Of a DNA stretch of 64,000 bases, positions 35,356 through 42,791 are shown one piece after another; the first letter of the stretch is position 1, and each line of letters begins with the position of its first letter. The translations under genes were made by a program, and so were the position numbers. Origin of the DNA: UBA9676 sp963730065 (lineage in GTDB: Bacteria; Actinomycetota; Actinomycetes; Streptosporangiales; Streptosporangiaceae); assembly GCA_963730065.1 (NCBI GenBank), contig CAVSQL010000015.1:35696-99695 (forward strand), written 5' to 3'. The notes below the pieces were generated by a model. That model saw only the letters and a program-made list of their open reading frames with translations, was not told where the DNA came from and did no database searches.

Positions 35356-36558
35356 CTACGCCGGCTGTTGGGGGCCGAACTGCCCCGCCTGCCGCTGGAC
35401 CGCCGCGACCTCCTCCTCCACGTGGGCGAGCTCTTCGTGCGTGCGGGCCGACTGCTCCGCGACGGCCTGCTCGGCCTTGGCGAGATCCCCGTTCCCAGCC
35501 GGATCGGCGGTCGTGGCCAGATCGGCGGTCGCGGCCGGATCCCCGCTCGCGGCCGGGCCGGGCTGCCCCGCCCCGGCGTCGGCCAGAACCTCGGAGACGG
35601 CGCCGGGCAGGGCGGCGGGCGCCGGGCCGGCCCCGGCGGGCGCGGGGCCGGGCGCGGCAGGCGCGGCCGGCTGGCCCGCGCTGTCGCCGCCGAACGCGCC
35701 GCTCAGCGTCTTCAGCGCCGTTGTCACCTCGCTCGGGATCACCCAGAACGTGTTGCCCTCGGACTGGGCCAGCTGAGGCAGGGTCTGCAGGTACTGGTAG
35801 GCGAGCACCTTGGGGTCCGCGTCATTGAGATGCACAGCCTGGAACACCGTGCCAATCGCCTGCGCCTGGCCTTCGGCCCGCAGGATCTGGCTCTGCCGTT
35901 CACCCTCGGCGCGCAGGATGCTGCTCTGCTTCTCGCCTTCCGCGGTCAATATCCTGGACTGGCGCACCCCTTCGGCGGTGAGGATGGCCGCGCGCTTCTC
36001 CCGCTCGGCCCGCATCTGCTTCTCCATCGCGTCAATGACGCTCTTGGGCGGGTCGATCGCCTTGATCTCCACCCGGGTCACCCGGAGCCCCCACTTGCCC
36101 GAGGCGTCGTCGAGCACGCCGCGCAGCATGGTGTTGATCTTGTCCCGTGAGGTCAGGGTCTCCTCGAGGTCCATGTTCCCGATCACGCTGCGCAGCATGG
36201 TCGCGGTGATCTGCTCGATCGCCTGGATGTAGTTGACGATCTCGTAGTCGGCCGCCCGGGGGTCGGTGACCTGGAAGAACAGCACGGTGTCGATGAGCAC
36301 GACCAGGTTGTCCTCGGTGATGACCGGCTGGCCCTTGAACGCGACCACCTGCTCGCGGAGGTCGATAAGTGGCTTGACCCGGTCCACCATCGGGATGATG
36401 AAGTTCATCCCCGGCTGCAGGGTCCTGCGGTACCGGCCGAAGCGCTCAACGTTGCGGGCCCGCGCCTGCGGCACGATGCGCACCGTCTTGGCCACGACGA
36501 TGAAAATCAAAATGACCACGATGATCGCGGCAACGGCTGCGGCTATTCCTGCTTCCAT
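35356..36558 (-). CDS. SPFH/band 7 (stomatin/flotillin-like) membrane protein
   Basis: 400 residues from ATG 36558, five bases after an AGGGAG site. An N-terminal transmembrane helix (~4-24) precedes an SPFH domain (ERFGRYRRTLQPGMNFIIPMVDRV through VTRVEIKAIDPP), followed by a long coiled-coil region with repeated units of the type ILRAEGERQSQ (~residues 190-245). The C-terminal ~110 residues are Ala/Pro/Gly-rich. These proteins form oligomeric rings that organise membrane microdomains and regulate proteases; stomatins are typically encoded next to NfeD, as here. Hopanoid-rich membranes are a plausible setting (inference). As written, its frame is continuous with upstream nfeD because of an indel there, giving a false fusion. 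Confidence 0.92.
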   Translation of the reverse strand: MEAGIAAAVAAIIVVILIFIVVAKTVRIVPQARARNVERFGRYRRTLQPGMNFIIPMVDRVKPLIDLREQVVAFKGQPVITEDNLVVLIDTVLFFQVTDPRAADYEIVNYIQAIEQITATMLRSVIGNMDLEETLTSRDKINTMLRGVLDDASGKWGLRVTRVEIKAIDPPKSVIDAMEKQMRAEREKRAAILTAEGVRQSRILTAEGEKQSSILRAEGERQSQILRAEGQAQAIGTVFQAVHLNDADPKVLAYQYLQTLPQLAQSEGNTFWVIPSEVTTALKTLSGAFGGDSAGQPAAPAAPGPAPAGAGPAPAALPGAVSEVLADAGAGQPGPAASGDPAATADLATTADPAGNGDLAKAEQAVAEQSARTHEELAHVEEEVAAVQRQAGQFGPQQPA

Positions 36559-36560
36559 GA

Positions 36561-36993
36561 CTACTCCCTGGGATGAACCAGCGCGGTGGCGCCCTCGATC
36601 GCAAGGACGTTCAACCTTGGAGCCCTCGCGGATGACCGAGGACTCGTCGTACGAGCGCGCCGACCAGAGCTCGCCGCCGATGCGGACCCGCCCATCCAGC
36701 GCCGTGACCTCCTCGGTCACGATGGCGGACCGCCCGACCAGGGCGGACGTCCCGGTCTTCAGCAGCGGAGGCTGCCGGATGTGGCGCATGGCCAGCGGCC
36801 GCGCGATGCCAAGACCGGCCCCGGCCGCGAGAACGAAGGCGATGAGCTGAAAGGGAAGGGCCAGGCCCACCGCGCCGACAATGGCCGCGGCCCCCGCCGC
36901 GACGGCCAGCAGGCCGAAGGCCAGCGTCGTCGTCATGATCTCGGCCACACCTAGCACCGCGGCCAGGATCAGCCAGATAATCCACGACTCCAT
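36561..36993 (-). CDS. NfeD-like membrane protein, reading frame broken near 36,610
   Basis: ATG 36993 follows GGGAGTGACC. The product has two or three transmembrane segments (ESWIIWLILAAVLGVAEIM and two more up to ~residue 65), then the start of an OB-fold domain (RSAIVTEEVTALDGRVRIGGELWSA). After EGSKVE the frame is wrong; shifting by one base (in the AAC of GTTGAACGTCC) recovers the family end LAIEGATALVHPRE and a TAG stop at 36561-36563. That stop is 2 bases from the SPFH start codon, the classic NfeD-SPFH arrangement. The corrected length is ~143 residues. NfeD proteins partner stomatins in membrane quality control. Confidence 0.82.
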
Positions 36994-37271
36994 GGTCACT
37001 CCCGGAGCGGGCGCTCGAGCAGCACGTCCACCTGTGCGCGGACGCGCGGCTCTCCCGTATCCCTGTACTGACAGTAACCCCCCGGCGCCGCGCCCCACAC
37101 CATTGCTGACGGCGCGGAGCCGCCATCCGTTCACCCACTGCCACCCGCCGCGGCCACCGGCGGTTCCGGGACCCGGTATTCACAGCTGGCCGCGTGCGGG
37201 GCACCATGGTGCCACATGCCTGATGGCCCGCACCAGACCAGACCGGCGGGCCAAGCCAGAGGGGGCCTGCC

Positions 37272-38939
37272 ATGACCGGCGTCACAGAGCCGTCCTATAG
37301 CCACGGCGCATCCGGGGTGCCGCTGCTGGGCGAGACGATCGGGGCCAACCTGCGCCGGATCGCCGCCACGTACCCGGACCGGGAGGCGCTGGTGGACGTG
37401 CCCACCGGGCGGCGGTGGACCTATGCCGGGCTCGACCTCGACACGGACGGGCTGGCCCAGGGGCTGATCGCGGCGGGCATCGAGGCAGGCGACCGGGTGG
37501 GGATCTGGGCGCCGAACTGCGCCGAGTGGGTGCTGCTCCAGTACGCGACCGCGAAGGCGGGAATCGTGCTGGTGAACATCAACCCGGCCTACCGCAGCAG
37601 CGAGCTCGGCTACGCGCTGCGCCAGTCAAGTGTCCGGCTGCTGGTGAGCGCGGAATCGTTCAAGACCAGCAACTACCGGGCGATGGTGGACGAGGTGCGG
37701 GGCGGGCCGGATGCGCCCGGTCAGCTGGAAAAGGTCATCTACCTGGGCTCCCCGGAATGGGAGGCGCTGCTGGCGGCCGGCCCGGGCATCCCGGGTGACC
37801 TCGGCCCGCTGGCCGAGCGGGAGGCCAGCCTGTCCTTCGACGACCCGATCAACATCCAGTACACCAGCGGGACCACCGGCTTTCCCAAGGGCGCGACCCT
37901 GTCCCACCACAACATCCTCAACAACGGTTTCTTCATCGGCGAGGGCTGCCGCTACACCGAGCAGGACCGGGTGTGCATCCCGGTGCCCTTCTACCACTGC
38001 TTCGGCATGGTCCTGGGTAACCTCGCCTGCACCACACACGGGGCCTGCATCGTCATCCCGTCCGCCGGCTTCGAGCCGGCCGCGGCGCTGGCGGCGGTGC
38101 AGGCGGAGCGGTGCACCTCCCTGTACGGGGTGCCGACCATGTTCATCGCCGAGCTCGCGCTGCCCGACTTCCCCACCTACGATCTTTCGACGCTGCGCAC
38201 CGGGATCATGGCCGGATCGCCGTGCCCGGTCGAGGTGATGAAGCGGGTCGTCAGCGAGATGCACATGACCGAGGTCACCATCTGCTACGGGATGACCGAG
38301 ACGTCCCCGGTGTCCACCCAGACCCGGGCCGACGACGACATGGACCGCCGGGTGTCCACGGTGGGCCGGGTGCATCCCCACGTCGAGGTGAAGGTCATCG
38401 ATCCGGCGACCGGCCTGGTCCTGCCGCGCGGCGCCACCGGGGAGCTGTGCACCCGCGGGTACTCGGTGATGCTCGGCTACTGGGACGACGAGGCGCAGAC
38501 CGACAGCGTGATCGACGCCGCGCGCTGGATGCACACCGGTGACCTCGCGGTCATGGACACCGCCGGGTACCTGAACATCGCCGGCCGGATCAAGGACATG
38601 GTCATCCGGGGCGGGGAGAACGTGTACCCGCGCGAGGTGGAGGAGTTCCTCTACTCCCACCCGGCGATCGAGGATGTCCAGGTGATCGGGGTGCCCGATG
38701 CCAAATATGGCGAGGAACTGTGCGCCTGGGTCAAGCTGCGCCCCGGGGCCGAGCTGAGCCTGGACGAGCTCCGTGAGTTCTGCACCGGGCAGATCGCCCA
38801 CTTCAAGATCCCCCGGTACCTGCGGATCACCGACGGCTTCCCGATGACGGTGACCGGGAAGGTGCAGAAGTTCGTCATGCGCGAGGCCTCGGTCAGCGAG
38901 CTCGGCCTGGGGGATGCGGATCGCTCACCCACCGCGTGA
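37272..38939 (+). CDS. Fatty-acyl-CoA synthetase (AMP-binding)
   Basis: 555 residues of the ANL superfamily. The motifs in order are the P-loop YTSGTTGFPKGATLSHHN near residue 196, the adenine motif YGMTETSPVS, the hinge region GRIKDMVIRGGENVYPREVEEFL, and the catalytic lysine in MTVTGKVQKFVMRE near the C-terminus. The overall spelling resembles medium/long-chain FadD-type enzymes such as FadD35 and AlkK relatives. It activates fatty acids as acyl-CoA for degradation or lipid synthesis. It is a single gene with a GAGGGGG site before the ATG. The last 47 bases overlap the convergent DUF2277 gene. Confidence 0.93.
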   Translation: MTGVTEPSYSHGASGVPLLGETIGANLRRIAATYPDREALVDVPTGRRWTYAGLDLDTDGLAQGLIAAGIEAGDRVGIWAPNCAEWVLLQYATAKAGIVLVNINPAYRSSELGYALRQSSVRLLVSAESFKTSNYRAMVDEVRGGPDAPGQLEKVIYLGSPEWEALLAAGPGIPGDLGPLAEREASLSFDDPINIQYTSGTTGFPKGATLSHHNILNNGFFIGEGCRYTEQDRVCIPVPFYHCFGMVLGNLACTTHGACIVIPSAGFEPAAALAAVQAERCTSLYGVPTMFIAELALPDFPTYDLSTLRTGIMAGSPCPVEVMKRVVSEMHMTEVTICYGMTETSPVSTQTRADDDMDRRVSTVGRVHPHVEVKVIDPATGLVLPRGATGELCTRGYSVMLGYWDDEAQTDSVIDAARWMHTGDLAVMDTAGYLNIAGRIKDMVIRGGENVYPREVEEFLYSHPAIEDVQVIGVPDAKYGEELCAWVKLRPGAELSLDELREFCTGQIAHFKIPRYLRITDGFPMTVTGKVQKFVMREASVSELGLGDADRSPTA

Positions 38940-39318
38940 CCGCGGCCCACCGCGTGACCAGTGCATGGCCTAACCCGCCCGACGGTTCCGGGCCGGCCGC
39001 GAGGTGCTGCATGCTGGCGTCGAGGCGTTCCGGGCCGGCCGCGAGGTGCTCCGGGCTGGCGTCGAGGCGTTCCGGACCGGCCGCGGGGTGCTCCGGACTG
39101 GCCTCGAGGTGTTCCTGGCTGGCCTCCAGGCCGGCCAGCAGAGCCCGGGTGGCGGCGCTGATCGCGTCCACCGCCTGGTTGAACACCTCTGCGTTGTGCG
39201 GGCTGGGGAGGCGTATACCACCCACCGTCCGCACGTACTGGAGCGCGGCCGCATGCACGTCGTCGTCGCTTACGCCGACGGCATACGGCGCGCGCAAGAT
39301 CTTGATGTTGCGGCACAT
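38893..39318 (-). CDS. DUF2277 protein with a repeat-derived C-terminal tail
   Basis: The start is placed at the MCRNIK that opens DUF2277 proteins (ATG 39318), giving 141 residues. Residues 1-~72 are the complete domain (MCRNIKILRAPYAV, AALQYVRTVGGIRLPS, FNQAVDAISAATRALLAGL). The rest is an added tail of near-identical 14-residue units (ASPEHLAAGPERLD, about three copies), encoded by a 42-bp DNA tandem repeat, after which the frame runs into the acyl-CoA synthetase end. Family members usually stop soon after the domain. Function of DUF2277 is unknown; the single conserved Cys near the N-terminus is present. Confidence 0.82.
   Translation of the reverse strand: MCRNIKILRAPYAVGVSDDDVHAAALQYVRTVGGIRLPSPHNAEVFNQAVDAISAATRALLAGLEASQEHLEASPEHPAAGPERLDASPEHLAAGPERLDASMQHLAAGPEPSGGLGHALVTRWAAVTRWVSDPHPPGRAR
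38999..39124. repeat. Three 42-bp tandem repeats within the DUF2277 gene
   Basis: Units at 38999-39040, 39041-39082 and 39083-39124 differ by a few substitutions only and begin GCGAGGTGCTSC or GCGGGGTGCTCC. A partial further copy (TTCCGGGCCGGCC) precedes them at 38986. The period of 42 keeps the reading frame, so copy number can change without breaking the protein. Confidence 0.85.
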
Positions 39319-39416
39319 GAGACCGACGTTACGCCACAGTAAGCCCACTTTGGCGGCGCAAAGCCGTAAAACACCACTAAGCCGGGCATAAGGTCTTCAC
39401 CCGGACAAGGCCCAGG

Positions 39417-39821
39417 TCAGCGGTAGCTCGGGTACGGCTGATCACTCGGAACGATCTCGGTCCCCAGCGGCACGAGCGAAATTGGGATGATCTTGAAATT
39501 GGCGAGCCCGAGCGGGATGCCGATGATCGTGATGCACAGCAGGATCCCGGTGATCAGGTGGCCGAGCGCGAGCTCCCAGCCGAACAGGATGATCCAGATG
39601 ATGTTGCCGATCAGGGAGCCGACGCCCGCCCGCGGGCGCCGGGTGATGGTCCGGCCGAACGGCCACAGCACGTAGTTCGCGATCCGGAACGCGGCGATCC
39701 CGAACGGGATCGTGACGACCAGGAAGAACAGGAGGAAGCAGATCAGCCCGGCCACGGCGTAAGCGATGGCCATCCAGATGCCGCAGAGCACGAGCCAGAT
39801 GATGTTGAGAATGAATCTCAT
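39417..39821 (-). CDS. YccF domain membrane protein
   Basis: A 134-residue membrane protein with two copies of the YccF-type motif: IIWLVLCGIWMAIAYAVAGLICFL near the N-terminus and NIIWIILFGWELALGHLITGILLCITIIGIP later. FRIANYVLWPFGRTI lies between. Each motif contributes one or two transmembrane helices. The biochemical role is not known; in other bacteria YccF genes often sit alone, as here. The tail contains LVPLGTEIV as in the family. The frame is intact. Confidence 0.9.
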   Translation of the reverse strand: MRFILNIIWLVLCGIWMAIAYAVAGLICFLLFFLVVTIPFGIAAFRIANYVLWPFGRTITRRPRAGVGSLIGNIIWIILFGWELALGHLITGILLCITIIGIPLGLANFKIIPISLVPLGTEIVPSDQPYPSYR

Positions 39822-40051
39822 CGCACCGCCGTCCAGAGCACGTCTCGGCCGGTCACACCCTGGCCCAGGCTATCAAGGGTGCCCGGCGCCTCCCGGCCGA
39901 CGATCGCCGCCGGGCGGCGGGCCAGCTCCGGCCCTGCTCATCGTGGCCAAACTGTGCCCTTGCTGGCGCCGGCGGCGGGCAACCACAGCGGCCCAGCCAA
40001 CGTCATAGATGTCAGTCGGCTCGCGGAGCCATCCAGGCACAAGGAACCACC

Positions 40052-40672
40052 ATGACTGCATCTGCTCGCACCGCCCGGCCGGCTATCGCCGGGGCCGCCC
40101 TCGCCTGCGCCGCGGCACTCGCCGCGTGCGGCAGCGCCACCCCCGGCGCCACCCCGGCCAAGACGGTCACGGTCACCGCCAGCGCGCATCCGGGCACCGC
40201 CACCAGCCCCGCCACGAACACCCCCGGGGCCGTCGGCGGCGGGCCCGCTCCGTGCCCGACCCGGTCGCTGGGGCTGAAGCCGGGGCTGGCCCAGGGCGCG
40301 GCTGGCAGCACCTACCAGGTGCTCGACTTCACCAACATCTCCAGCGTCTCGTGCACGCTCTACGGCTACCCCGGCGTCTCGCTGGCGGGCGGCCACCCGG
40401 TCACCCAGGTCGGCCTCGCGGCGGCCGAGAACCCGACCCCGCCGCGGAAGCTGGTGACGCTCGCACCGGGCCAGGTGGCCAACGCGCTCCTGCGGATCGT
40501 GGACGCGCAGAACTACCCGCCGTCCAGGTGCGGCCCGGTGAAGACGCAATGGATACAGGTCTACCCGCCGAACCAGACGACACCGGTCTACGTGAGCTAC
40601 AGCACGACGGCCTGCACGAAGCCGGTCCGGATCCTGACCGTCAGCGTCGTCCAGCCCGGTTCTGGCGGCTAA
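40052..40672 (+). CDS. DUF4232 lipoprotein
   Basis: 206 residues. A signal peptide with a lipobox (ALAACG, Cys26) marks it as a lipoprotein. A Thr/Ala/Pro-rich linker (~28-65) follows, then a DUF4232 domain: CPTRSLGLKPGL, LDFTNISSVSCTLYGYPGVSLAG, and a late Cys pair consistent with disulfides. These extracytoplasmic beta-domain proteins are abundant in actinomycetes, with no known activity. The stop codon lies in the first unit of a 16-bp triple repeat that reaches the convergent dapB stop. Confidence 0.85.
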   Translation: MTASARTARPAIAGAALACAAALAACGSATPGATPAKTVTVTASAHPGTATSPATNTPGAVGGGPAPCPTRSLGLKPGLAQGAAGSTYQVLDFTNISSVSCTLYGYPGVSLAGGHPVTQVGLAAAENPTPPRKLVTLAPGQVANALLRIVDAQNYPPSRCGPVKTQWIQVYPPNQTTPVYVSYSTTACTKPVRILTVSVVQPGSGG

Positions 40673-40705
40673 TGGTCCTGGCGGCTAATGGTTCTGGCGG
40701 CTAAT
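40658..40705. repeat. Three 16-bp tandem repeats joining two convergent stop codons
   Basis: GGTTCTGGCGGCTAAT at 40658-40673, a one-base variant at 40674-40689, and an exact copy at 40690-40705. The first copy contains the TAA of the DUF4232 gene; the third contains the TAG of dapB on the other strand. The duplication has thus occurred across the 3' ends of both genes. Confidence 0.85.
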
Positions 40706-41444
40706 CCAGCCCCAGCACGGCGTCCAGGCCGAACGTCAGCCCGGCCGGGAGCGACGCGACGCCGCGGACGCCCAGCAGGATCCCGGGCAGGAACGAGGCC
40801 CGGTCCAGCGAGTCATGCCGGAGGGTCAGGGTCTCGCCGTGCCCGCCGAGCAGCACCTCCTGGTGCGCCAGCAGCCCAGCCAGCCGGACCGAGTGGACGT
40901 GCACCCCGCCGACGACCGCGCCACGGGCACCGTCCATGGCGGTGACGGTGGCGTCGGGCGACGGCCCGAGCCCGGCCGCGGCCCGCGCGCCAGCGATCAG
41001 CGACGCGGTCCTGGACGCGGTGCCCGATGGCGCGTCCACCTTGCCCGCGTGGTGAAGCTCGACGATCTCCGCTGAGTCGAAGAACCGCGCCGCCTGCGCG
41101 GCGAACCGCATCATCAGGACGGCGCCGATCGAGAAGTTCGGCACGATCAGCGCCCGGGTGCCGGGTGCCGATGCCAGCCACCCCGCCACCTGCCCGGTCC
41201 GGGCGTCATCGAAGCCGGACGTGCCGACCACGGTGTCCAGGCCCTGGCCGATGCACCAGCGCAGGTTGTCCATGACCGCGCCCGGATGAGTGAAATCGAT
41301 CACCACGTCGCAGCCGGTCAGCGCCTCGCGGCCGTCTCCCACATCTACCCCGGCGGCCAGCGTCATGTCATCGGCGCCATCGACCGCCGCGCAGATCTGC
41401 GCGCCCATGCGCCCCTTGGCGCCCAGCACCCCGACCTTGATCAT
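40701..41444 (-). CDS. dapB: 4-hydroxy-tetrahydrodipicolinate reductase
   Basis: 247 residues with the N-terminal dinucleotide motif (VGVLGAKGRMG), VVIDFTHPGAVMDN, VVGTSGF and the DapB signature ELHHAGKVDAPSGTA around residue 135-148, where the His pair and Lys act in catalysis. It reduces the DapA product in lysine and diaminopimelate synthesis. The position after pnp and an M16 peptidase is the conserved actinobacterial order; dapA and thyX, often next, are absent here. The gene is 36 bases after the M16 gene. Confidence 0.95.
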   Translation of the reverse strand: MIKVGVLGAKGRMGAQICAAVDGADDMTLAAGVDVGDGREALTGCDVVIDFTHPGAVMDNLRWCIGQGLDTVVGTSGFDDARTGQVAGWLASAPGTRALIVPNFSIGAVLMMRFAAQAARFFDSAEIVELHHAGKVDAPSGTASRTASLIAGARAAAGLGPSPDATVTAMDGARGAVVGGVHVHSVRLAGLLAHQEVLLGGHGETLTLRHDSLDRASFLPGILLGVRGVASLPAGLTFGLDAVLGLD

Positions 41445-41480
41445 GTCCGTCTCCTCGGTCGCGTCCAGGGGCGGCGGGCG

Positions 41481-42791
41481 TCAGGACAGCGCTGCCGCGA
41501 AGCTGGCATCGTCGTCGAACGGGCCGACCACGGCGAGCGCCTTGGGCAGGTCAAGGATCTCGGCAGCGACCCGCCGCACGTCATCGTGGGTGACCCCCTC
41601 GATCGAGGCCAGGATCTCCTCCACCGGCTCCAGCCGCGGGTAGACCAGCTCGGTCTTGCCCAGCCGGCTCATCCGCGACGAGGGGTCTTCCAGGCCCAGC
41701 ACGATCGACCCGCGCAGCTGGCCCTGGCCCCGCTCCAGCTCGGCGTCGGTGAGCCCGCCGGTGACCACCTTGGCGATCTCCTCCTGGCAGATGGCGAGCA
41801 CCTCGTCGGCCTTGGCGGGCAGGCAGCCCACGTACACGCCCCACAGGCCGGTTTCGGCGTGCTGGGAGGCGAAGCTGTACACCGAATAGGCCAGCCCGCG
41901 CTTCTCCCTGACCTCCTGGAACAGCCGCGAGGACATCCCGCCGCCGAGGGCGGCGTTGAGCACGCCGAGCGCGAACCTGCGGTCATCGCTGCGGGACAGC
42001 CCCTCGCACCCGAGGACCAGGTTGGCCTGCTCGATGGGCCGCGATACCAGCCGCACGCCGCGGCCCGCGCCCCCGGGCACCGCTTCCCCCAGGCCGCCGA
42101 GCCGCGGCGGGGCCGGCGGCGCCGCCGTGGTCAGGGCGCCGCCGAATGCCTCGCGCACGCAGGCGACGACGGCCTCGTGCTGGACGCTGCCCGCGGCGGC
42201 CACCACCAGGCTCGGCGGTGTGTACCTGGCCTGGTAATGGCCGCTGATCCGCTCGCGTGTGATCGCGTTGATCGACTCCACCGTGCCCAGGATGGGACGG
42301 CCGAGCGGGGTGTCGCCGAACAGCTGGGCCGCGAACGCCTCGTGCACGGTGTCGGAGGGATCGTCATCGTTCATGGCGATCTCTTCCAGGATCACCCCCC
42401 GCTCGGCTTCCACGTCCTTCGGCTCGATCAGCGAGCTGGTGACCATGTCGGACAGGACGTCGATGGCGAGCGGCAGGTCGGCGTCGAGCACCCGCGCGTA
42501 GTAGCACGTGTACTCCTTGCCGGTGAACGCGTTCAGCTCGCCGCCGACCGCGTCCAGGGCCGCCGAGATCTCCAGGGCGGTACGCCGGCGCGTGCCCTTG
42601 AACAGCAGGTGCTCAAGGTAGTGGGTGGCCCCGGCGTGGGCGCGATCCTCGTCGCAGGAGCCCACCCCCGCCCAGATGCCGAACGCGGCCGACCGTACGG
42701 CCGGCAGGTGCTCGGTGATGACCCGCAGCCCGCCAGGCAGGACCGTGCGGGCCACAGCCGCGTCGCCGTCGGCCGGCCGGCGGGCGGTCAC
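41481..42791 (-). CDS. M16 family zinc peptidase
   Basis: 436 residues. The inverted zinc motif is HYLEHLLFKGT (HxxEH, about residue 57), with the downstream acidic ligand in the region EAERGVILEEIAMNDDDP. The second, inactive half-domain follows with RGLAYSVYSFASQHAETG, as in mitochondrial-processing-peptidase beta-like proteins. The gene overlaps the pnp stop by 4 bases (ATGA) and precedes dapB, a conserved order in actinomycetes. The natural substrate is unknown; relatives degrade signal-peptide fragments or process secreted peptides. Confidence 0.93.
   Translation of the reverse strand: MTARRPADGDAAVARTVLPGGLRVITEHLPAVRSAAFGIWAGVGSCDEDRAHAGATHYLEHLLFKGTRRRTALEISAALDAVGGELNAFTGKEYTCYYARVLDADLPLAIDVLSDMVTSSLIEPKDVEAERGVILEEIAMNDDDPSDTVHEAFAAQLFGDTPLGRPILGTVESINAITRERISGHYQARYTPPSLVVAAAGSVQHEAVVACVREAFGGALTTAAPPAPPRLGGLGEAVPGGAGRGVRLVSRPIEQANLVLGCEGLSRSDDRRFALGVLNAALGGGMSSRLFQEVREKRGLAYSVYSFASQHAETGLWGVYVGCLPAKADEVLAICQEEIAKVVTGGLTDAELERGQGQLRGSIVLGLEDPSSRMSRLGKTELVYPRLEPVEEILASIEGVTHDDVRRVAAEILDLPKALAVVGPFDDDASFAAALS

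Noticed and set aside
35356..37134. A single NfeD-SPFH fusion protein of 592 residues
   Set aside because: Between the domains the frame gives non-family sequence, while the alternative frame restores the NfeD C-terminus and a stop 2 bases before a well-placed SPFH start. This is an indel artefact, not a fusion.
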